Part shown: piece after piece, positions 59,752-64,000 of the stretch
How the letters are laid out: each line of letters opens with the position of its first letter
How positions within the stretch are numbered: position 1 is the stretch's first letter
DNA from: Candidatus Pantoea gossypiicola
GTDB taxonomy: Bacteria; Pseudomonadota; Gammaproteobacteria; Enterobacterales; Enterobacteriaceae
Length of the DNA stretch: 64,000 nt
Direction of reading: 5' to 3'
NCBI RefSeq assembly: GCF_008632075.1
Contig: NZ_VWVM01000001.1
Location: 434,001-498,000, forward strand
The notes under the pieces: model-generated
Databases searched by the model: none
Told to the model about the DNA's origin: nothing
The model's input: only the letters and a program-made list of their open reading frames with translations
Position numbers and translations under genes: made by a program

Positions 59752-59762
59752 TCTATACTTTT
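59752..59762 (+). promoter_or_regulatory. sigma-S-like extended -10 upstream of the protealysin-type gene
   Basis: TCTATACTTTT matches 9 of 11 positions of KCTAYRCTTAA (-10 TATACT). The start would lie about 25 bases before the ATG, leaving just enough for the ribosome site AAGGAG. The spacer from xseA contains no other obvious promoter. Confidence 0.45.
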
Positions 59763-59792
59763 GGCTCATTCCTTTTTGCCAAGGAGTCTCAC

Positions 59793-60806
59793 ATGGCTTA
59801 CTGCGTTATTCCTCCCTATATCCTTCGTAAAATCATTGCCCACGGTTCCGGTCACCAACAGGCGCAGGCGCGTCGCACCCTGACACACGTTCAGCACCTG
59901 ATGGCGGAACACTGGCAAAAACCGACCGGCGTGAAAACGGCGGCGGGCGGTCACGTTGACCGCGAAATTTATGATGCCCAGAGCCAGGAAACCCTGCCGG
60001 GTAAGCTGGTTCGTCAGGAAGGCCAGCCAGGTAATGATGACGTCGCGGCAGAAGAAGCCTGGGACTACCTTGGCGTTACCTATGATTTCTTCTGGCAGGC
60101 GTATCAGCGTAATTCGCTGGATAGTCAGGGACTGAAGTTGCTGGGTACCGTTCACTACGGTGAGAAATACCAGAACGCCTTCTGGAACGGCCAACAGATG
60201 GTATTTGGCGATGGTGACGGCGAAATTTTTAATCGCTTCACCATTGCGATTGACGTTGTGGCGCATGAACTGGCGCATGGCGTGACGGAAAACGAAGCCG
60301 GATTGATCTACTTTGAGCAGGCGGGCGCACTGAATGAGTCCCTGTCTGACGTCTTTGGCTCGCTGGTCAAACAGTACAGTAAGAAACAGCGCGCCGAAGA
60401 GGCGGACTGGATTATCGGTGAAGGCCTGCTGGCAAGCGGCATCAATGGGCGCGGTTTACGTTCAATGTCTGAACCCGGCACCGCCTACGATGACCCGATG
60501 CTCGGTAAAGATCCGCAACCGGCGCACATGGATAACTATGTGAAAACCCGTGAAGATAATGGCGGGGTTCACATCAACTCCGGCATTCCAAACCGGGCAT
60601 TTTATCTGGCGGCTACCGCGCTGGGCGGTCATGCATGGGAGCAGGCAGGCTATGCCTGGTATGACACCGTGTGTGACGACGAACTGCCACAGGATGCAGA
60701 TTTTAAAACCTTTGCCCGCTTCACCATTAAACATGGCGAAAAGCGGTTTAACCCGTCAGTTAGCAGCGCCATTGAACAGGCGTGGAAGGAGGTTGGCGTG
60801 CTATGA
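59793..60806 (+). CDS. thermolysin-like (M4) metalloprotease, protealysin/PrtS type
   Basis: Secreted or periplasm-independent neutral zinc protease, 337 residues. A short propeptide (about 1-50) carries the PPYIL motif of protealysin-like precursors. No Sec signal is visible, as for Serratia protealysin. Zinc motif His158-Glu159-Leu-Ala-His162 in VVAHELAHGVTENEAGL; third ligand Glu182 in GALNESLSDVFGS; catalytic His in DNGGVHINSGIPNRAF. Ribosome site AAGGAG. It is followed by an overlapping emfourin gene, as in Serratia proteamaculans, where protealysin and its inhibitor form one operon. Confidence 0.92.
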   Translation: MAYCVIPPYILRKIIAHGSGHQQAQARRTLTHVQHLMAEHWQKPTGVKTAAGGHVDREIYDAQSQETLPGKLVRQEGQPGNDDVAAEEAWDYLGVTYDFFWQAYQRNSLDSQGLKLLGTVHYGEKYQNAFWNGQQMVFGDGDGEIFNRFTIAIDVVAHELAHGVTENEAGLIYFEQAGALNESLSDVFGSLVKQYSKKQRAEEADWIIGEGLLASGINGRGLRSMSEPGTAYDDPMLGKDPQPAHMDNYVKTREDNGGVHINSGIPNRAFYLAATALGGHAWEQAGYAWYDTVCDDELPQDADFKTFARFTIKHGEKRFNPSVSSAIEQAWKEVGVL

Positions 60807-61135
60807 GTGACCTGCCCGAACTCACCGATGATGCCACCATTGTCGTCGCGCGTGAAGGCGGCATGGCCTTTATTCCGGGGCTGCGTGCCGAACGTCGTTT
60901 TATGCTGGGCGAGCTGCCGCCCCCAGAAAAACAGCGCGTCTGCCATGTGCTTGAGCAGGCGATGCCGCTGGGCGAACCCGAGGAGAAAGCCGCGCAGGTA
61001 GGCAGTGGCGACCAGCGTTATTTTCGCATCCAGATTCAGTATGCCACCCGCCGTGAGGCGGGCACCATTGTGCTGCTGATCCCGGAACAGGTGGCCCCGC
61101 CTGAGCTAAAGGCGCTGTGGCACGACGGAAAATAA
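60803..61135 (+). CDS. emfourin-like protealysin inhibitor
   Basis: 110 residues from the ATG at 60803, whose ATGA overlaps the protease stop. Begins MSDLPELTDDATIVVAREGG, continues AFIPGLRAERRFMLGELPPP and EKQRVCHVLEQAMP, and ends in IQIQYATRREAGTIVLLIPE and LKALWHDGK. Size, content and operon position fit emfourin, a tight inhibitor of protealysin-like M4 proteases described in Serratia. Cytoplasmic protection from its own protease is the expected role. Recognised by context and recalled family features only. Confidence 0.78.
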   Translation: MSDLPELTDDATIVVAREGGMAFIPGLRAERRFMLGELPPPEKQRVCHVLEQAMPLGEPEEKAAQVGSGDQRYFRIQIQYATRREAGTIVLLIPEQVAPPELKALWHDGK

Positions 61136-61137
61136 GC

Positions 61138-61465
61138 AAAAAAGGGCCGACAATGTCGACCCGGAGACAGCTGATAATCTGATGTGAATCTGGCAGCAAC
61201 GAATGAGCCTTTAGCGAAGGTAACACAGTCAGAAGAGGAAAGCGTCCCGCGCCAGGGACAAAAATGCCGGGAGCGTTTTTGAACAACGCAACGCGTTGGC
61301 CCGGTTACGGGCACACCTCAGGGATGAGGTGTGTAATCGCGCGGGCCGAGCCGTCATGGATGACGATTTTGCGACTTTCCGATCTGACCGTGTTTCCTGA
61401 GCATGCACGCTCTTACAGCGAACCGGCCAGTCCTTTTCAAAAAAAAGGGCCGACAATGTCGGCCC
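61138..61465. repeat. 21-bp direct repeat of terminator sequence flanking a 280-bp element
   Basis: AAAAAAGGGCCGACAATGTCG occurs at 61138-61158 and at 61441-61461. In the second copy it forms the strong bidirectional terminator described separately. In the first copy the stem has one mismatch (GTCGACCC) and lacks the T-run. The 280 bases between them have no gene but hold the hairpin repeat copy B. An insertion that duplicated or split a terminator would give this arrangement. Confidence 0.6.
61240..61382 (+). repeat. hairpin-rich intergenic repeat, copy B
   Basis: Four perfect small hairpins in a row: GTCCC/GGGAC (61244-61259), GCCCG/CGGGC (61299-61312), CACACCTCA/TGAGGTGTG (61312-61333, loop GGGA) and CGTCA/TGACG (61352-61365, loop TGGA). 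The last, with flank, aligns with copy A at 28 of 36 positions, and GCGCGGGCC stands just upstream in both. The stem pairs differ between copies in a way that keeps pairing. Confidence 0.75.
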
Positions 61466-61471
61466 TTTTCC
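61441..61471. terminator. terminator of the PQQ dehydrogenase gene
   Basis: GGGCCGACA and TGTCGGCCC (61447-61465) form a near-perfect 9-bp stem, with A-run on the left and T-run on the right; functional in both directions. It lies 16 bases from the end of the dehydrogenase gene. Confidence 0.92.
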
Positions 61472-61481
61472 TTATGCATGG

Positions 61482-63923
61482 TTACTTGCTGTCTGGCAGC
61501 GCGTAAGCAATCACGTAATCACCACGGTCCGGTGACTGACGTGCGCCACCTGCTGAGATGAGGATGTACTGCTTACCATCTTTCGGTGAAACGTAGCTCA
61601 TCGGGCCGCCCTGACTGCCGACCGGCAGGCGTGCTTTCCACACCTCTTTACCGGTTGAAGAGTCAAAGGCGCGCAGATAGTAATCCTGCGTACCGGCGAT
61701 GAACACCAGGCCACCCTGTGTTGCCAGCGTACCGCCCAGCGTTGGCATACCAACCGGCATTTTCACACGCATTTTGATGCCAAACGGACCGGTATCCTGC
61801 ACGGTGCCGACCGGCACCTGCCAGACGATTTTCTGGGTTTTCAGGTCAATTGCCGACAGCGTACCAAATGGCGGCTTCTGACAAGGAATGCCCAGCGGCG
61901 ACATAAAGCGGTTTTTATTCACAGCATATGGCGTGCCTTTCAGCGGTACCGCCCCCATACCGGTATTGATCGCTTCGCCGCCATTGCTGCCACGGGCAAT
62001 GTTGTTGGTGTCAGCCGGGATCATCTGAACCCACAGGCCCAGACGCATGTCATTGACGAACAGCAGATGGTTGTTCGGATCGATCGACATGCTGCCCCAG
62101 TTCATCCCGCCCAGCGAACCCGGGAAGCTCAGCGACTTGTCAGTGTCCGGCACGGTGAACAGGCCGTCGTAGCGCATCGATTTGAAGGCAATACGGCAGG
62201 CCAGCTGATCGAACGGCGTTGCACCCCACATGTCAGACTCTTTCAGCGTCTGGTTGCCAATCTGCGGCATACCGGTCGAGTGTGGCTGTGTTTTCGTGTA
62301 CTGCTCGTTCGGGATATGACCCTGCGGCATCGGCAGTTCTTCGACTTTGGTCAGCGGCTTGCCGGTCATACGGTCAAGCACGAAGATCATGCCGGTTTTA
62401 CCACCAATCACCACCGCTGGCGTGGTGCTGCCATCTTTCTGCGGGAAGTCGATCAGGCTTGGCTGCATCGGCAGGTCGAAGTCCCACAGATCGTTATGTA
62501 CGGTCTGATAGACCCACTTCTCTTTACCGGTGGTGGCATCCAGCGCCAGCACTGAAGCACCATATTTGTGATCCAGTTCGGTACGGTTCGCGCCCCAAAG
62601 GTCAACCGATGAACTGCCCATCGGAATGAATACGGTGTTCATTGCCGGATCGTACGACATCGGTGCCCAGGAGTTCGGCGTACTGCGGGTGTAATCTTTA
62701 CCCGGCATCAGAATTGCATTTGGATCAACATTGCCTGGGTCAAACGCCCAGCGCATTTTACCGGTGATAACGTCAAAGCCACGCAGCACGCCGCCTGGCA
62801 TATCAGTCTGCACGTTATCTGCGACACGACCACCCACCACGACGGTGGTGCCTGCCAGCGTTGGCGCTGACGTCAGCTGATACTGTGGATCCGGTGCCTG
62901 GCCCAGTCCCGCTTTAAGATCAACGATGCCGTGATCGCCAAAGTTTTCACAGAACTCGCCGTTGTCAGCGTTGATCGCAATCAGACGTGCGTCGATGGTG
63001 TTCATCAAAATACGACGCTGACAGGTGTCACCGGCTGGCAGCACAGCGGCAGGTACAGGTGAAGAGCCCGGCTTATCCGGCTGTTGCAGTGGTTTAGTTG
63101 CGTCAAAGTAAGCCAGACCACGGCAGCGCGGCCAGACTTCTGCTTTGGCATTGATTTCACGTTTCCAGATCTGCTTACCGCTGTTAGCCTCAACCGCAAT
63201 AACGTTGTTGTGTGGCGTACAGAGGTAAAGGGTGTTGCCAATCTGCAACGGCGTCTGCTGATCTTCTGCACCGTTACCGGTCGGGCTGACAGGCGTATCA
63301 CCGGTGTGGAAGGTCCAGGCAACTTTCAAATCCTTCACGTTATCGCGGGTAATCTGGTCCAGCGCCACAAAGCGGCTGCCCTGCGGAGTGTTACCGTAGT
63401 TATCCCAGTCTTTCTGCTGTCTGGCTTTATCAACCGGGACCAGCGGCAACTCTTCACCGGTGCCGGCAACGGTAGGATGGGGCTGGAACATCTGTACCAG
63501 CGTAATCACCATGCCTGCCGCCAGCAGCGCAGAGAAGGCGTAAGAGGGTTTTGCCAGTGAGTGCTTACCTTCGTGCTTACGCAGTGAAGGCCAGATCAGG
63601 AAAGCCAGCAGCATCAGTCCGGCAGGCAACATCAGGCGCGAGACCAGCGGCCAGAACTCCAGACCCGCATCGAACAGCGACCAGATCAGGGTGCCGACAA
63701 AGACCATCAGGAACAGAATCACTGCCGATGATTTGCGACGGAAGAATTGAATTGCGGAGAGTACAGTGACGATACCCGCAATTAAAAAGTACCCGCTGCC
63801 GCCAAGGGCTACCAGTTTACCGCCGCCAATGGCAAAAAACAGACCGGTAGCAAGCAGAACCAGTCCGAGCAGCACGGATGCGATTCCCAGCCCCTTTCCG
63901 GAGCGGGAGGATGTTTCAGCCAT
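61482..63923 (-). CDS. PQQ-dependent membrane dehydrogenase, glucose/quinate/shikimate family (Gcd-like)
   Basis: Membrane quinoprotein that oxidises a sugar or cyclic acid in the periplasm and passes electrons to ubiquinone. 813 residues from ATG 63923 (AGGAG 9 bases upstream); the longer frame starts 10 codons earlier without a ribosome site. N-terminal about 150 residues have five membrane segments (SGKGLGIASVLLGLVLL onward). Then the eight-bladed PQQ propeller: WDNYGNTPQGSRFVALDQIT, ITRDNVKDLKVAWTFHTGDT, GFDVITGKMRWAFDPG and NSWAPMSYDPAMNTVFIPMG, KTGMIFVLDRMTGK. It differs from E. coli Gcd in many loops, so glucose as substrate is not certain. Confidence 0.9.
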   Translation of the reverse strand: MAETSSRSGKGLGIASVLLGLVLLATGLFFAIGGGKLVALGGSGYFLIAGIVTVLSAIQFFRRKSSAVILFLMVFVGTLIWSLFDAGLEFWPLVSRLMLPAGLMLLAFLIWPSLRKHEGKHSLAKPSYAFSALLAAGMVITLVQMFQPHPTVAGTGEELPLVPVDKARQQKDWDNYGNTPQGSRFVALDQITRDNVKDLKVAWTFHTGDTPVSPTGNGAEDQQTPLQIGNTLYLCTPHNNVIAVEANSGKQIWKREINAKAEVWPRCRGLAYFDATKPLQQPDKPGSSPVPAAVLPAGDTCQRRILMNTIDARLIAINADNGEFCENFGDHGIVDLKAGLGQAPDPQYQLTSAPTLAGTTVVVGGRVADNVQTDMPGGVLRGFDVITGKMRWAFDPGNVDPNAILMPGKDYTRSTPNSWAPMSYDPAMNTVFIPMGSSSVDLWGANRTELDHKYGASVLALDATTGKEKWVYQTVHNDLWDFDLPMQPSLIDFPQKDGSTTPAVVIGGKTGMIFVLDRMTGKPLTKVEELPMPQGHIPNEQYTKTQPHSTGMPQIGNQTLKESDMWGATPFDQLACRIAFKSMRYDGLFTVPDTDKSLSFPGSLGGMNWGSMSIDPNNHLLFVNDMRLGLWVQMIPADTNNIARGSNGGEAINTGMGAVPLKGTPYAVNKNRFMSPLGIPCQKPPFGTLSAIDLKTQKIVWQVPVGTVQDTGPFGIKMRVKMPVGMPTLGGTLATQGGLVFIAGTQDYYLRAFDSSTGKEVWKARLPVGSQGGPMSYVSPKDGKQYILISAGGARQSPDRGDYVIAYALPDSK

Positions 63924-64000
63924 AACACTTACTCTCCTGAATAAACAGAGCATCCGGACTGATGCCGTCCGGACTCTGGCGCGTTATGCACATCCGCGCA
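63924..64000. other. region upstream of the PQQ dehydrogenase gene
   Basis: 77 bases to the window edge. GTTTATTCAGGAG supplies the ribosome site. ATCCGGACTGATGCCGTCCGGA (63951-63972) includes TCCGGAC/GTCCGGA, a small inverted repeat that may be part of the promoter or a hairpin. No more can be said. Confidence 0.4.

Larger units (their letters stand above)
61136..61481. other. intergenic region emfourin-PQQ dehydrogenase (346 bp)
   Basis: Convergent spacer without a supportable gene. It contains the duplicated terminator sequence and the palindrome-rich repeat copy B described in the neighbouring entries. Confidence 0.65.

Overview
The window reads as chromosome of a Gram-negative enterobacterium, most likely genus Pantoea (Erwiniaceae). 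The encoded proteins are close in sequence and length to Escherichia coli K-12 homologues recalled from memory, and the gene order follows the E. coli cysP to xseA block (about 53-57 min). The eut and hyf operons, maeB, aegA, yfeX and perM are missing. Accessory genes typical of plant-associated relatives are present: a protealysin/emfourin pair, a PQQ-dependent dehydrogenase, a DUF3750 protein and a diguanylate cyclase. The genus is an inference; no rRNA, tRNA, CRISPR array, intact insertion sequence or prophage was seen.

Layout. 1-1378: end of the sulfate/thiosulfate importer (cysT partial, cysP). 1632-5255: envelope genes yfeY-yfeZ-ypeA, then amiA and hemF. 5603-8611: talA-tktB behind a sigma-S-like -10 element. 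8870-11868: ampH, ypfG, nudK. 12011-16762: ansP, a DUF1471 peptide gene, and narQ followed directly by narP. 16931-25955: acrD, the 20-codon gene ypfM, yffB-dapE-ypfN, ypfH, ypfJ-tmcA. 26096-30223: purC, bamC-dapA, gcvR, bcp. 30330-35075 is the first accessory stretch: a diguanylate cyclase, a fused and decayed LacI-regulator/metallophosphoesterase pseudogene, two tandem DsrE-like proteins and 750 bp of non-coding DNA. 35076-41689: bepA-yfgD, hda, upp-uraA, purMN. 41899-50140: a PstB/PstA/PstC-type importer without pstS, divergent from ppk-ppx. 50176-54564: tehB-like gene, yfgG, mgtE, a HicAB-like toxin-antitoxin candidate, a YodC-like gene and a DUF3750 gene. 54853-59510: guaBA divergent from xseA. 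59793-63923: protealysin-type protease with its emfourin inhibitor, then a PQQ dehydrogenase.

How the genes work together. Purine synthesis is a recurring theme: purC, purMN and guaBA each carry a PurR-box match. Uracil salvage (upp-uraA) sits beside purMN, and the upp start region has the -10/T-tract arrangement used for UTP-sensitive initiation in E. coli. Phosphate is handled by the Pst-like importer next to polyphosphate kinase and exopolyphosphatase. Envelope quality control is represented by bamC, bepA and yfeY (two sigma-E-like promoters), amiA and ampH.

Most interesting observations: (1) two diverged copies of a hairpin-rich intergenic repeat (41.74-41.84 kb and 61.24-61.38 kb) whose shared stem shows compensatory base changes, the second lying between duplicated copies of a terminator; (2) a toxin-first HicA-like/HTH gene pair with a 20-bp operator-like palindrome at its promoter; (3) tandem DsrE-like proteins beside a large regulatory spacer; (4) a CTG start codon for hda; (5) ypfM with an operator-like palindrome over its -35 box.

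Positions and reading frames were read by eye from the sequence. Family assignments rest on recalled homologues, not on database searches.
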